From Salvia splendens (Eukaryota > Streptophyta > Magnoliopsida > Lamiales > Lamiaceae): a stretch of DNA of 64,000 nt. Below the pieces are notes generated by a model that was given only the letters and a program-made list of their open reading frames with translations, was not told the origin of the DNA and did not search any database. This document shows, piece by piece, positions 1 to 11,683 of this stretch. Numbering within the stretch: position 1 is the first letter of the stretch; every line of letters begins with the position of its first letter. Where the stretch lies: contig NC_056042.1 of assembly GCF_004379255.2 (NCBI RefSeq), positions 17,221,901 through 17,285,900 of the forward strand, given 5' to 3'. A program made the translations under genes and the position numbers.

Positions 1-1118
1 TTGGGTTGTCTATAACTCAGCGCATATGCTCTAGCCTGGGAGGGTAGTCTCGGACGGTGAGGTTGTTGTTGTCGCGGAGGTTGATCACGATTCATCCTTG
101 GTCCCGCCGGTGGTGCCCTCGTTTGCGGATGAAATCCTTGGTTGTTCTGCCTTGAACCCATCCCCACGTTCTTGCTCGGGCACTCTCTAGAGAAGTGACC
201 ATTTCCACCACAGTTGAAGCACTTGGTGGTGTTCTGCATCCTACACTCTCCGAAATGGTACTTGGAGCACACATTGCATTGGGGTGGTCTGGGTCGGAAG
301 TCACCCCTTTGGCTAGCGAAATTCTGTCTGCCTCCATACTGTGGTCGGTTTTGAGTAGGTCGGTACCTCTTGTTGTCATAGTGGGTCTTGTTCCCATCCC
401 ACTTCCTCTTCTCCCGGGAATGATATGATGGAGTTAAAGCCAGTGTAGTGTTCTCCGTCACCCTCTCCTTAGGCATAGCTGCCTCAACATCTAGTGCGAG
501 GGCCAACGCCTCCGCATATGTAAGTCTTCCACGACTAGCCTAAGCCATCTTTATCTCATGCCTTAAACCCTCACGGAATTTTTCTGCCTGTTTCTCATCC
601 GTGTCAACTTGTTCGGGTGCATACTGGGTCATATCACAGAGTGCGCGATCATATTCAGTCACTGACATGCGCCCTTGAGTTAAGTTGTAAAACTCAGCCG
701 CCTTCGCTTTTCGATAGCTCTTCGGCACGTACTTGTTATATATCGCCTCCTTGAAGTTCTCCCAGGTCATTCCATTCACTTGATCTCGTGGCGTGGTCTT
801 CATCTTAGTATCTCACCAGAAGTCAGCTGACCCAGTCAACTGATAGGTCACACAAGCCATTCGCTCGGCATCGTTGCACATTAAAATTGTAAAAATGCGC
901 TCCAATGCGCGTATCCAACTCTCAGCCTTTTCCGGCTCTCCCATGCCTTCGAAGACAAGTGGTTTCTGTTTCAAAAACAACTTCACAATTTCCCAGTCCA
1001 CTTGAGGTGGAGGTGGTGGTGGTGGAGGTTGTGGGGTTGGTTGTGCCACACTCTCGACTTCTGTCGCCTGAGGTGTAGGCGCCCGGTTCGCATTCCTTAC
1101 ATTGCGTCTTGGCGGCAT
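1..1118 (-). pseudogene. gag: gag of gypsy-1 (broken by two stops, continues off the left edge)
   Basis: The reading frame starts MPPRRNVRNANRAPTP at 1118 and stays in one frame to the window edge, apart from stop codons at about 810-812 (after SADFW) and 540-542 (after KMA). Visible parts in order: a proline-rich N-terminal stretch; the capsid-like retrotransposon gag domain (about 540-800, with WENFKEAIYNKYVPKSYR and FREGLRHEIK); then two zinc knuckles, a degenerate CNVCSKYHFGEC followed by a canonical CFNCGGNGHFSREC. Gag forms the virus-like particle and binds the element RNA. Two nonsense changes in an otherwise clean frame indicate a recently decayed copy. Confidence 0.85.
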
Positions 1119-2606
1119 TCTGATTCATTACCAAACAAACGGGTTATTATCACACTTACTCAAATCTATCAATAGTCATGTTGTATAGTTGGGAAGATCA
1201 TGTAATATTTCACAAGTAGGGATCAAGGGACAATTGTACCACAAGACAAAAGATAGTTGTGTCATGGATAGAATAGGACCATTGGATCATGACGTGGCAA
1301 GATATTCGCACAACAGGATAGCAAAAGACATTTGCACCATGGAATAACGAGAAACAATTTGCATCATGGCTAGCAAAGATGTCGCACAACAGGATTGCGA
1401 AAGACATTTATGCGATAGATTAAGGAGAAACAATTGCATCATGAATTAGCAAAAGATATTCGCACAATGGGATAACAAAAGACGTTTGCATGATAGAAAT
1501 AAGAGGAACAATTGTATCTTGGATTAGCAAATGATGTTCCCTGAACGAGATAAGCTTTGTAATTCCAGCATGGTGGGTGGCTCCCCCGAACGCATAGGCA
1601 TCCATCCATAAATCCCAAAATTCAGCGACGTAACCCATGAGATCGCTCTTTCCATCCCATTCGTGTTCTCGGTACCTCTCAACAGGAAGGTTGCTATTTC
1701 GGGCATAACGATTTCGCATTTGGGCAAAGTACGATCCGACCATCTACATAGAAGGAAAATCTCAACATCAGCTCAAGATAGGAAAGAACAAAGAAGATAT
1801 ATGGCTCTGAATGATGTTGAGAGTATGGAATGAGTACATATAGATGTGTATACAAGATGAGGGTATGATGATTGCATCATGCCAAAAATAAACTTGGGTG
1901 CTCAAGGTGGATGGTTCACTCATTCTGTTTGATTTCACATTTCATCATGTCATAGTATGTCGACTTTTATTTCCCATAGGCTACTTGCCTCGTATTTCGT
2001 ACTTCCACATTTATTTTCGTCGCGAAATTATATATTACGTATTCTATAGATACATATGGTTACACGCAAGAAATTAATCGTCATAGGCATTGTATTTCGT
2101 ATCTCTATCTTAGTATCTATCAAAATTAATATTTCATACTCGGCGTTTAATGACTCTCAGAACCACATAGAATTTCACCACACATAGGTAAGATACGAGT
2201 TAAATTCTTCCAACACTCGTGAAAGTTCAACATTTAATCACATATTTTCCTCATTTAAATATATACTATTTCACATGCTTGACGGTATTCATGGTACTTA
2301 GCAAAATCATGCTTCACAATCAAATAATAACATCCTTATATATATCATACTACATTTTGAAGTATATGCAATTTTCCCAAAACTAACGTATTGACCCACA
2401 TCACCAAAATCAAAAATTTTCCATTGCAACTCTCAATATTCAATTATCCAATCCCATAGTCACCAAAATACTCTTACCTCTTTCTTCGCGGTTGGGCGTG
2501 ACGAGTTGTGGTGTTGAACCTTCAATGTTTATACCTTAGTCAATTAATACAAGAATAGATTTTTGACTAAAAAAGACTCTTGGGTCCAGAGCGGAAAGAA
2601 ACTGAG
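1119..2606 (-). other. untranslated leader of gypsy-1 between primer site and gag
   Basis: This 1.5 kb AT-rich interval lies between the primer-binding site and the gag start. I see no coding signal. It contains the degenerate tandem repeat at 1235-1540. Long leaders are common in large plant Ty3/gypsy elements. Confidence 0.6.
1235..1540. repeat. degenerate tandem repeat, period about 77 bp
   Basis: Three clear units begin at 1308, 1384 and 1462, each starting with a variant of GCACAACAGGATAGC and continuing with AAAGACATTTGC-like and AACAATTGCATCATG-like blocks. Unit lengths are 76, 78 and about 79 bp. A weaker fourth copy lies at about 1235-1307. The array sits in the gypsy-1 leader. Confidence 0.7.
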
Positions 2607-2618
2607 GCTCTGATACCA
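2607..2618 (-). promoter_or_regulatory. primer-binding site, initiator tRNA-Met
   Basis: The minus strand reads TGGTATCAGAGC, the standard plant primer-binding site complementary to the 3' end of initiator tRNA-Met. It lies three bases beyond the 3' end of the LTR, the expected position for minus-strand DNA synthesis priming. Confidence 0.92.
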
Positions 2619-2997
2619 AACTGTCACGACCGCCCTTTAGGGTTAATAAATACAGGCGATCGTGATTAAAAGAATTTAATACATAGACGGAAAAGATTAG
2701 GATTTCAACACAAGTTGGACCAACTATTAATATCCAATTAAATAACTATGAGTTTAATATTATCCAACAAGAAATTCAGAAAATCCATTATCCTAACAAT
2801 TAAAGTTGTCGACCCAAATAAACATGAATAAACGGAAAGTCACAGCGGAAACGACCAAGAGAGAGAGTGACGTCATGTGTGAAGACACAACGACACTCAA
2901 GGTTCAACGACACATTAAAATCTTAAATCCACTTGCTCAACACCACCACATCCTCGTCGCCGCTCAACCTGCACATAGGGAAAACACATGCAGGGCT

Positions 2998-3016
2998 GAG
3001 TATTATAAGAATACCC
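2998..3016 (-). promoter_or_regulatory. LTR stem-loop B of gypsy-1
   Basis: The minus strand reads GGGTATT-CTTAT-AATACTC, a 7-bp stem with one G-T pair and a 5-base loop, extended by a flanking T-A pair. It is preceded by GGCATGAGCC and followed by CAGCCCTGCA, as in gypsy-2, but the stem bases differ in a pairing-preserving way. Confidence 0.65.
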
Positions 3017-3273
3017 AGTGGCTCATGCCGAAAACATTTTCAATAAAGAGTAATTTATCATGCCATTCACAAGTAACCATCGGGGTTTAGCTTTAGAAAT
3101 GCCTAAGGCAATCAAAATCATTTCCATTTCAAACATCGACTGATCAGTCATTTTCCCATAGACGTTTACCATATCTGCCAATACATGACTTGGAATGTGC
3201 CCACAAACCAAGCCACTAGACCGGCCAGCCCGTACGCTAGCACACGGTCTACCATAGGTGTACACTAGCCCAA

Positions 3274-3292
3274 GTAGGGTTTGCGGCCCTAC
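3274..3292 (-). promoter_or_regulatory. LTR stem-loop A of gypsy-1
   Basis: The minus strand reads GTAGGG-CCGCAAA-CCCTAC, a perfect 6-bp stem. It lies 276 bases upstream of stem-loop B; in gypsy-2 the matching distance is 272. The flanks CGGGTCC and GGGCT...GTGTACA are also shared. Confidence 0.65.
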
Positions 3293-3940
3293 AAGGACCC
3301 GAATTCGATTTACATAATAATGGCATAAAGCCACATCAGATAGGCACGTAAAAATCAAATCATAGCATGATAAATACAGTTTCATTTCCATCGATAAAAT
3401 ATTTAGGACGTTGTCCTTATTTAAAAGAAAGCCCACCTCAATTGAATAATTCTCTACACTTCCTTCCCTTTGGTATCTCGATTCCCTTGCGAAGTCTCAC
3501 CTTTAGAATTTAAATAATACATATATCAACATACTTTCCAATTAAATCAATAAAATGCATGCACTCTACTTGAAGTCTTTTATCTTGTTCTCTCAGTTTT
3601 TCGCTTATTCGGCCGCTTACGCCAATAATCGCTACGACGGCTCCTCGTAATTTCCTTCAAATGTAGAAATTAACCCCAATATTTATTTGAGCTCGTAATT
3701 AAAACCCCGCAATTATTTCTCTTCGAATTAACTATTTCCGACGTAAGATAAAATTATTCCCTCTTCGAATTATACCGGAGATTAAATATTCTTCACCATT
3801 AAAGTTATTCATTGGCCCAAGGATTTAAATTAATTCCCAGCCCACTATTAGTCTTCAATTTAATTGGTGAGCCCAATTAGTAGCCCAAATCTTAAATAAA
3901 ACAAAGAGGACCAAAAACAAATCCTCTCATTCTCACTCTC

Positions 3941-4411
3941 GGTTCTCTCTCTTCTCTCTCTTCTCTCTCTCCCTTCTTCTTTCTCTCTCCCATCGAAAAA
4001 AAACAGAGCTCTCCACCTTTGAAATTTTCCGTCGTTCTTCTCCGATCTGGCGTCGCCTTCCACCGTCGCCGGCCGCTGCTCACCGGAATCGCATCGCTGC
4101 TGTCACGCCGTCGCCGGGAGGAGCTGCTGCTGCCGCCAGCCGCTGCCTTCGTCGCCGGGAGGTCGCTGCTGCTGCCGTCGCTGCCGAGTGGAACTGCTGT
4201 GCTCCCCGCCGGAAGCCGCCGTCGCACGGTCAAGCCGCAGCAGGAGGCGCAGCGTCGTTCGCCCGTGCCGCAAACCACCGTCACCGTCATTCAATCGGGG
4301 CAGTCCCCACTTACCCCGAACAGATACCGCGCAACCCCGAACAGCCCCGAATCGACCCGAATTAATACCGCGCAGCCCCGATTTCCTCCCCGAAGTAAGT
4401 TCTTTATTTGA
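3941..4411. other. CT-rich tract and GC-rich island inside the gypsy-1 LTR
   Basis: On the plus strand a CT-repeat tract (3945-3991) is followed by a strongly GC-rich block (about 4010-4400) rich in GCCG and CTGCTG. The arrangement resembles a plant pyrimidine patch plus 5' UTR, and it points opposite to the LTR's own direction. Open frames exist on both strands (for example 4019-4411, +) but their arginine/proline-rich translations look like translated GC-rich DNA, so no gene is called. Confidence 0.4.
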
Positions 4412-5343
4412 TTAAAATTTGTTTCTTTAGACTATTTTGCTTCGATTCATTCGATTAGAAGGTATATTGCAGATTGTGGTAATTGTAGGGTGTAATGTGT
4501 ATGGATGCAGTAGAATGAAATTGAAATTTGGATGGGAGAGGTGTTTACCTTCAATTGCAGACGAATGTTGAGAGAAAAAAAACAAATGGTTCTTGAAGCT
4601 GCAAATTTTCGATTTCTGTTGATAGTAATCGTTGATGTTAGATTCTGAAATAGGAGCAATTTAGGTATAAACCAACAGAGAAATTGTTACCTTGAGTTGA
4701 AGTTGTGAAGAAGAAGTCTAGGTTTCTTGATTACAGAGAATGAATAGGAGGAAGGATGATTTTGACGTGAATATTATAGAAGGGAGGGGGTTGCAGATAT
4801 GGGAGAGATTTGGGGATAGAGGGAGCGGTTTCATCGTGGGATTAGGGGATGCAAATTTTGAATTCCTCTTTTTTTTCTTAAACGTGATTTAGTTGAGATT
4901 TGATTTGTTTTTGGTATTTTATTTGCAGCTTACGGAGGATGAATATCTCATCACGGAGGAGGAAAAATTCCATCACGGAGCAAGGAAATATCTGTGTAAA
5001 ATCTTTAATTAAGATTAGAATTAAAGATATTTTATTTTAATTAGTTTAGCTTAATTCACAGCCCATTGTATTTTATTTTAAATTGTGCAGTACACAATTT
5101 ATTTATCACGGACTGGACTATTATATTATTTATTTTATTTATCGGATCCAACATGGAATTGAGTCTAATAAATATTCTTCACGGAAAGGAAATTATTTAG
5201 ATTCGTGATGTAACTTATTTCACAAATCTCAGTCCAACACCAATTAATTCACCACAATTAGATCACGGATCTTCGCAAAACAATAGCATTAAAACAAGTA
5301 CTTTCGGGTTTACAAATTAGGGTTCAAAAAGTGGGGCGTTACA

Positions 5344-8156
5344 CCTATCGTCAAGACAGATTTCACGAAAGGGAGAGTCACCAAGCCAAATGTCATCCCA
5401 AAAGTAGGCATCACCCTGACCGATCACCCATCTAATGTGCAGATTTGCTTGATTTCTCACTTTCATTAACCGTTTCCATGTCAGGCTGTTTCTCCCCGAA
5501 GGGGAGGCCGCAAGGGGGGAGTTGTTATGACACTTGGCCTTCATGTACCTAGCCCATAGGGAGTTTTGCTCTCAGAACCTCCACCATAGTTTGATACTGA
5601 AGGCTCGTAGGACTTCTTTGGACTTACGAATGCCGAGACCCCCTTCAGGAGTGGGGAGACAGATCTGATCCCACCCAATCCAATGTGTCTTTTTTCTCTC
5701 GATTGACGATCCCCAGAAAAATCGAGCCATCTGCTGATCCAATTATTTAAGGGCCCCAGACGTTGGTTCGATGGCCAGGAAAATGTGCAGCGGCACCGCT
5801 TCAAGTGTGCTTTGGAGTAGGGTAAGCCTACCTCCAAAGGAGAGGTGTCGATGAGCCCACCCCGAGATTCGTGCAGCAATCTTTTCCCGAAGGAACATAA
5901 ACATATCTGTACGTTTGACACCACGATAAATAGGAACTCCAAGGTACAAAAAAGGGAAGGTACCTCGTGCGAAGCCTCCTTCATTTTGTATTAGGTTGGC
6001 GCACCCTTCATGTTGTTCGGCAATGTATAAATTGCTTTTTGCCAGGTTAATCTGCTGTCCGGAAATCCCCGCGTATGCCTCCAAGCATGTCCGAAGCTGC
6101 CGAAGAGGTCCCTCCGCTGCTTGTGTGAATATCACAATGTCATCGGCGTAGGCGAGGTGACTTATTTCCATGCATTGGCGAGTAGCTCTAAAAGTCATCT
6201 ATTTCTTTCCCAAAATGAGCTTGTCTAATTCCCTTGAGAGGTAGTCAGCTGCAATCACGAAAAGTGTCGGGGATATTGGATCTCCTTGTCTGAGGCCGAG
6301 GGTGGACTTAAAAACCCGGAGGGGACGCCATTGACCAGCACCGAGAACCAACACGAGCCCACACATCTCTCAATCATAGAAACCCACGGGGCCGGGAAAC
6401 CCATCCGGTGTAGCACTTTCAAAAGGAAAGGCCATTGTACTCGGTCGTAGGCCTTATCCATATCGATTTTGACCGCGACATTAGGGGCAGGTGCACATCT
6501 CGAGAGCTCATGGAACATCTCCTGTGCCAAAAGGACATTGTCATTGAGGAACCGTCCCTTCACAAATCTACTCTGGTTTGGTGAGATAACCATAGGGATG
6601 AGCGAAGTCATTCTCTTCGACATTATCTTTGTGATAATCTTGTTGACGACGTTGCATAGGCTAATGGGGCGGAAGTCGCTCCACGACTCCGGCACTAGCT
6701 TTTTTGGGATGAGGACTATGCTTGTGGCCGTGACGCTACGTGGGAGGTAGGCACCCCCAAAGAATTGACCAATAGCCGCCACCACGTCTGGCCGAACCGT
6801 CGCCCAACAGGCCTGGTAGAATAAGGCCGTGAATCCATCCGGCCCTGGGGCACTATCCCCGGAGATGTCAAAAACAGCTTTTCTAACTTCATCTGCGGAC
6901 GGGGGCTCGGGTAGTGCAGCCACTTCATCCGAGGGTGGGAGTTGGTGAATCAAACCATGGTCTGGCTCGGAAAGTGTGAGGGGGCACGAGTTTCTGATCT
7001 CCATTTCATCCGAGATCTCCCGGCCGCCCACATTGATCTTGTGGATGCGCATGCGAATCCTTTTTTGCTTGACCCAACTTTGGTAGAATTTAGTATTCTT
7101 GTCGCCTTCCCCTAGCCATCTTAGGGTAGCCTTTTGGCGCCAGAAATCCTCCTCCATTTTAAGGAGTCGAATGTACTTGGCGATGCATCTATTGATCTCT
7201 GTCCTGTTCTCCGGGGTTGGCCTTCCTTCGAAATCACTTTGGGCCATTGCGATTTTTGCCTCAATATCCCTGAGGTTGTTATGAATGTCCCCGAAAGTCT
7301 CATTGTTCTACACCTTTAGGGTTCTCTTTAACCGAGCAAGTTTGATTTGGAAATTGAGGAGGCATTCGGACTCCGTCGGTTGGATCCAATCTCCCCGTAC
7401 AAGGTCCTCAAATCCTTCATGCCTAATCCACATGTTTTGGAACCTGAATGGCCTTCCCCCGATGTTGTTACTTGTCACTTTGCATCTTACCAACACAGGC
7501 CCGTGGTCCGAGGCAATCCGGGGCAGGTTCGTCACCCGAGTAGTTTCCAAACTTTGTGCCCACCGTTCGTTCACAAGGATTCTATCCAATCTTTCGAAGA
7601 GGCCATTCTTGGCCCACGTGAACTTCAACCCATCAAAGCCCGGGTCTAGTATCCTGCAGTCCTCAATGGCCTCCGCAAAGTCCACCATTTCGGCTTGGCG
7701 GTTTGTGTCACTCCCTACTCTGTCTCGCGGATGGAGAATGGTGTTGAAGTCCCCTCCGATCATCCAAGGTGTGCCCTCCATGAGTATAGAGCACTCCCTC
7801 AATTCATCCCATAAATGGAGTCGTTCGGACCTAGTGCATTTTGGGTAAATCGCCGAGACACACAAGTGGCTAGCTAGGCGAGGGGATCCAAAACGGCCGA
7901 ATAAGGCCTGATCCGTATCTCTCTCGGCCACGAAGCTGGCCCCCTCCTCAACGAACACCCAAATCTTCCTATTTCTATTCGAGCCTTGAAAAGCCAGCCC
8001 CAAAGCCTTTGAGAACTTCTCCGGGTTAGGGCTTGTGAGCGGCTCCATTATTGCAAGAAAATAAATATTATGAGTTTTAATTAATCTTTTAAGAACATTT
8101 TAGGTAGGCGCGTTAGCAACTCCCCTAACGTTCCAAAACATAAAGTTGACAGACAT
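5344..8156 (-). pseudogene. LINE L-a ORF2: endonuclease and reverse transcriptase
   Basis: ORF2 starts MSVNFMFWNVRG at 8156. One frame runs to about 6312, with stops at 8100-8102 (codon 19) and 7308-7310. A frameshift near 6312 then moves it to a second frame, which holds stops near 6199, at 5743 and near 5577. The AP-type endonuclease is shown by FLAIMEPL, GGDFNTIL and SDHGP; the reverse transcriptase by DFRPISLCNV, the DMDKAYDRVQWPF motif and LAYADDIVIF. The thumb region up to WDDIWLGDSPFRE is present. The zf-RVT and RNase H portions are missing because gypsy-1 interrupts the gene. The product would nick target DNA and copy the LINE RNA into it; this copy is dead. Confidence 0.85.
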
Positions 8157-8158
8157 GA

Positions 8159-8322
8159 TTAATGGGGAAGTATCTTACTCGGTGATCGTGAGAGGTCCCC
8201 CTGAAATTCCACCATTTGTAGTTGTTCCTCTCCTAGGTACTCCTCCTCATTCATGAGCATAGGATCTTCCCCATCGGCTGCATGAATGGTTCGAGGTATC
8301 CCCATCGGCTGCATGAATGGTC
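8159..8322 (-). pseudogene. LINE L-a ORF1, C-terminal tail
   Basis: The frame ends GEEQLQMVEFQGDLSRSPS... with TAA at 8159-8161, two bases before the ORF2 ATG. The QMVEFQG core matches the ORF1 tails of L-c (QIIAFQG) and L-g (QIIEFQG). Everything upstream in ORF1 has been lost. Confidence 0.65.
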
Positions 8323-8552
8323 CCTCATCCCTATATTGCAAAGCGAAAGATGTTACATTCGAGGGGATACAAGAAGGACGAACCATCTAAGTCTAGGGAA
8401 ACCAAAAATAATTACAAGGAACCACTAGAACAATTACGCTATAAGAGTAAGAGGGGGACATGCCATGGGTAGCGCGACACCACCATACTCTCCAGCGTCC
8501 GTTGAGCTCATGATCAAACCGTCCCTCCTCGGCCCCTTGTTTACTCGCGATC

Positions 8553-9150
8553 TTAATTCCAGACTCGAATGTTGGGGAGGCCCATCTCGTCCATACGGAT
8601 GATGGCTTTGAGCATTCTAGGGATCATTTGTTCGGACATGTGACGGAAGCTTGAGAGGTCAAGTCTCATCTTGGCTAACCATTCAGCCGCTTTGTTTCCC
8701 TCCCGGTGGATGAAGGTGGCTCGGATGTGGTGTTGTTGTTTGAGGATGGCGAGGCGCGCCATGGACCGGCAGATATGCGCCGGCCACCAGGTTGTACCAT
8801 TGAAGAACTTGATGGCTTGTTCGGAGTCTGATTCAATCAAAATAGGCCGATTGAACTCCTTGGCTATGACGAGGCCGTGGTGGATGGCCATAAGTTTGGC
8901 CTAAAGGGCTGATTGAGCGTCGAGTGGGGTAGCGAATGCGGCAAGGACTTTCCCGGTATCCTCTCGGACTACCCCTCCTCCTCCTGCCTTGCCCGTCACC
9001 AACGAAATTGCACCATCCGTGTTAATCTTTATCCAGGGCTGGTCCCGGGGGGTGCCACTTGACTTACATGGCAAGCGGTCTTGGCCTTCGCGACTCGACT
9101 TGGCTTGGGACATTCATCTTCAAGAGCATGCCTCTCCAATGCTTCGGCTT
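8553..9150 (-). pseudogene. LINE L-b ORF2 remnant: RNase H domain
   Basis: The frame carries WIKINTDGAISL, a glycine-rich GGGGVVRED, KLMAIHHGL, ILIESDSEQA and FIHREGNKAAEWLAKM, ending IRVWN. These are the motifs of the archaeal-type RNase H (RVT_3) found at the C terminus of plant L1 ORF2. One stop separates ATPLDAQSAL from the next block (near 8901). The last catalytic aspartate (AAD in L-c) is replaced by AAE. Homology to the ORF2 linker begins near 9150, where ORF1 sequence ends. Confidence 0.8.
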
Positions 9151-11683
9151 GCCCCTCTGCATCTCCCTCCCCCTCCAATCCATCATCATCTTCTAAGAAA
9201 TCTTCATTCTCCATGAAAGAGTAATATTGGTTGGAGCTTAGGACATTTCGGGATGCTTGGGACCCTCGGCCCCTTGCCGAGTATAACCTCATCGGCCCCC
9301 CATCCGCGAGAGTTCTTGCCGCGCCCCGTGCACCACCCCCCCAACTAGTGAACGCCCCCTCCCCCGTCTTGAGGGCGTGTATCCATTCGTTGCTCCATGA
9401 AATTCATCTCGAAGAGGGGTGGAACTAGCGAGAACTTCAATGGTTTTATCGAAGATTTCTCGACCATAGGAGCTCTCACCACCCTCATGAACGCATGCGT
9501 CCGGGACCACCTAAAAGTTACCATGCACTTCGCCCATGATATCCGGACCCGACCACTCGCTCGGCTCGGATTCATTAGCCGAGGTTCCGGCCTTTGGCTG
9601 CCCCTTCGGCCCTTTGTTTCTCTTTTGATGTTTCCACTCGTTGGTACTAGCCATTTGCTTTTCTTGTTCCGTTTTGTCCCTCCCACCTTGACTTTCATGG
9701 TGTGACTGTCTCGGAGTTACATTATTGTAGTTCCTCTTCGGGGGACGCTCAACCTTGCCCGCCGCATAACACACCTCACTTTTATGCCCAACATGCCTAC
9801 ATTCCATGCAATAGGCCGGGATCTTGTCCCATTTCACTTTTTGCACCGTCTCACGTGCACAAATATCTAGAATAAACTCCTCGGGAGGTGGCTTCGTGAT
9901 GTCTATCTCAATGCAAATATGAGCAAACGAGAGTCTCGACTTGTTGGCCGTAGCACGATCCACTTGTATCGGGGTTCCAAGCAATTTACCGATGGCTAAA
10001 AGGGCGGAGTGATAAAAAAGGTGGATTGGGAGGCCAATGAGATTGCACCAAATTGCCGCGATCGGTGACTCACAATACGCATCAAAATCCGGGGACCATT
10101 TGAAAACCATCATGGGATGACGATCTATAAACCACACCGGAGTGCCTTTCGGTCCACTAAGCAATCGGGCATAATCCGCCATATCCTCAAATTGAACAAG
10201 TATATGCTTAGCATTAATATATTTCCATGTAAAACCTCGAGTGAATTTGATATTATCTAAGGCCTTTTGTATTTGGTATGAAGTGGGAATAAAGTGGGAG
10301 AACTTACCCACAATGGCATGCCTAAGGCTCGTGGCTAGCTTTTGAACTTCAGCACCGGAGAAGTAAATTGCCGGGATGCCATTGGAAGTGGTGGCAAAGC
10401 CAATATTTGGGATGTTCTCCGGCTCAAACACTTTCGACCCTTCGGGGTTCAACAACACCCGAACCATATCCGCCATGTTCTTGGGTGCGCTTGTGTGCCA
10501 CACGCCATCCTCATTTCCTTCGGGTCAGAAGTTACTCAATGGGACCTTGTGCCGTGCCACCCAAGCGTTGCCTACTGGCTCGGAACCAGCCAAAGCTTGG
10601 GGCCCACGGTGCTCGAGCACGTCAGACATCAACGTGTCATCATCGGCCGGCCTCCCGTCCGCGGAAGCCTTGTTGGGGGCCGAGGAACCTGCCGTGACAT
10701 GATGTGGTGGAGCGTCCGGCTTTGGAGGTTGGCTCGGATGCGGCCGACCACTTTCAAAGGCATCTCGGATTTTGCAGGTCCGGCCTCGCTCAAGGGGCGG
10801 GAAATCCTCCAACGATGGGCCATTTGCTACCGAGGGAGGTTCGGGGGAAGGTCCGGATGCCCATGGGAGGAAGAGGTTCGGTCCGGCGTTTCCGGCTAGG
10901 TCCGCCTGCCAATTATCTCCGAGAAGGGGCTGCGCCACCATGGAGTCTAACATCTCCGGCGTGTCAAGAGTGACAAGATGCAAGATGGAGTCTTTTTTTG
11001 GCTTCACATGGGCTGTAACGGCTATGTGCTCACGTGATGTCTCGGCTTGGCAAGCCACCAAACAACTTTCGGAAAGTGATTTTGTTGTTGTATCCATTTC
11101 GGGCAATTTGACTTTCACATCCACCAAGGACACTTGTACCTCCTTTGGACTATCCACCATGCACCTTAGTACTAGGGGAAGCGTGTCCCTATCATCGCCG
11201 GTGAACTCCACGTCGCCGACGGGGTTCTGATCGGGGTCCGGCACCGCCGCGGCCGCCGCGGCTGTTCCGTCACCGGTGGAGGTTCCGTCCACCAAGGTGA
11301 CTTCCTCGTCAATATTTGTAGTCGCGGTGCCCTTAGGGGAAGAGTTCCCCATTTCATCCACGTGGTGGCTCGCCGGAAAGATGGACACCTTGCATTTTGG
11401 TGACCCAGTTGTGGGACTATCTTCTTTACCAAACACAAGCTTCTTACGAAGCTGCTTGTCCTCCGGGAGCGGTGAAGGGACAAATCGCTTCCGTCCATTG
11501 CCCTTGGTAGAAGGAGCCGGAGTGCTCTTTCGGATTTTGAGCCGGGAGTTGACGACCTTCAATTTCATGCTTGGCCGTCGGTTTGGGAGAGGTATTATCA
11601 ATGGACTGGAAAACCGTGAGCTGGTCCGGGATGGTCTTCGCTTCCTCGAGGCTTATCGTAGGGTCCGGCGGAGGTTCCGCCAT
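9150..11683 (-). pseudogene. LINE L-b ORF1 (DUF4283 and zinc knuckle)
   Basis: ORF1 begins MAEPPPDPTISLEEAKTI at 11683. A frameshift near 11590 moves into the frame containing GNGRKRFVPSPLPEDKQL. Stops follow at 10525-10527 and at 9511, with a second frameshift near 9290 before NQYYSFMENEDFLEDDDG. The DUF4283 domain (about 10360-9850) includes FSGAEVQKLATSL, INAKHILVQFEDMADYARLL and MMVFKWSPDFDAY; the zinc knuckle is CMECRHVGHKSEVC. ORF1 proteins coat LINE RNA in the ribonucleoprotein. The C-terminal FQG tail has been lost at the fusion with ORF2. Confidence 0.85.

Larger units (their letters stand above)
1..5343 (-). mobile_element. Ty3/gypsy LTR retrotransposon gypsy-1, 5' part only
   Basis: Read on the minus strand, the order is LTR (5343 to 2622), initiator tRNA-Met primer site (2618-2607), a 1.5 kb leader, then gag running off the left edge. 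The LTR begins TGTAACGCCCC and ends GGTCGTGACA, so it has the usual TG...CA termini. Pol and the 3' LTR would lie to the left of the window, so the target duplication cannot be checked; the 5 bases outside the LTR are 5344-5348. The element sits inside ORF2 of LINE L-a, whose reading stops exactly at 5344. The long LTR, gag type and tRNA-Met primer site resemble the Tekay/Del chromoviruses, but no pol is visible, so the clade is an inference. Confidence 0.85.
2622..5343 (-). repeat. 5' LTR of gypsy-1 (2722 bp)
   Basis: The LTR is bounded by TG at 5343 and CA at 2622. Its left (3') end carries an inverted repeat, CACGATCGCC against GGCGGTCGTG, also seen at the end of the gypsy-2 LTR. It includes two hairpin modules conserved with gypsy-2 (3274-3292 and 2998-3016) and a GC-rich island (about 3990-4400). 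On the sense strand there is a pyrimidine-rich stretch and a TATA-like sequence near 4770-4790. No long coding frame is credible here. Confidence 0.85.
5344..8322 (-). mobile_element. LINE L-a (L1 type), cut by gypsy-1
   Basis: Contains the last part of ORF1 and ORF2 up to just after the motif LDDRG, where the gypsy-1 LTR interrupts it. The remaining 3' part should lie beyond the left edge, on the far side of gypsy-1. The 5' end is truncated in ORF1 and joins the 3' UTR of L-b near 8322. A 23-bp direct duplication (8268-8290 and 8299-8321) sits at this junction. L-a closely resembles L-F and belongs to a different subgroup from L-g, L-h and L-d. Confidence 0.8.

Noticed and set aside
4019..4411. 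Open frame of 130 codons on the plus strand in the gypsy-1 LTR as a host gene
   Set aside because: The translation is arginine/proline-rich low complexity from GC-rich DNA, lies within a bounded LTR and shows no domain.
7285..7848. Plus-strand frame of 187 codons over L-a
   Set aside because: Antisense to the endonuclease domain of LINE L-a ORF2.
8268..8321. Two 23-bp direct repeats at the L-a/L-b boundary as a target-site duplication
   Set aside because: They are separated by only 8 bases and both lie inside the ORF1 tail of L-a, so they look like a local duplication rather than element flanks.
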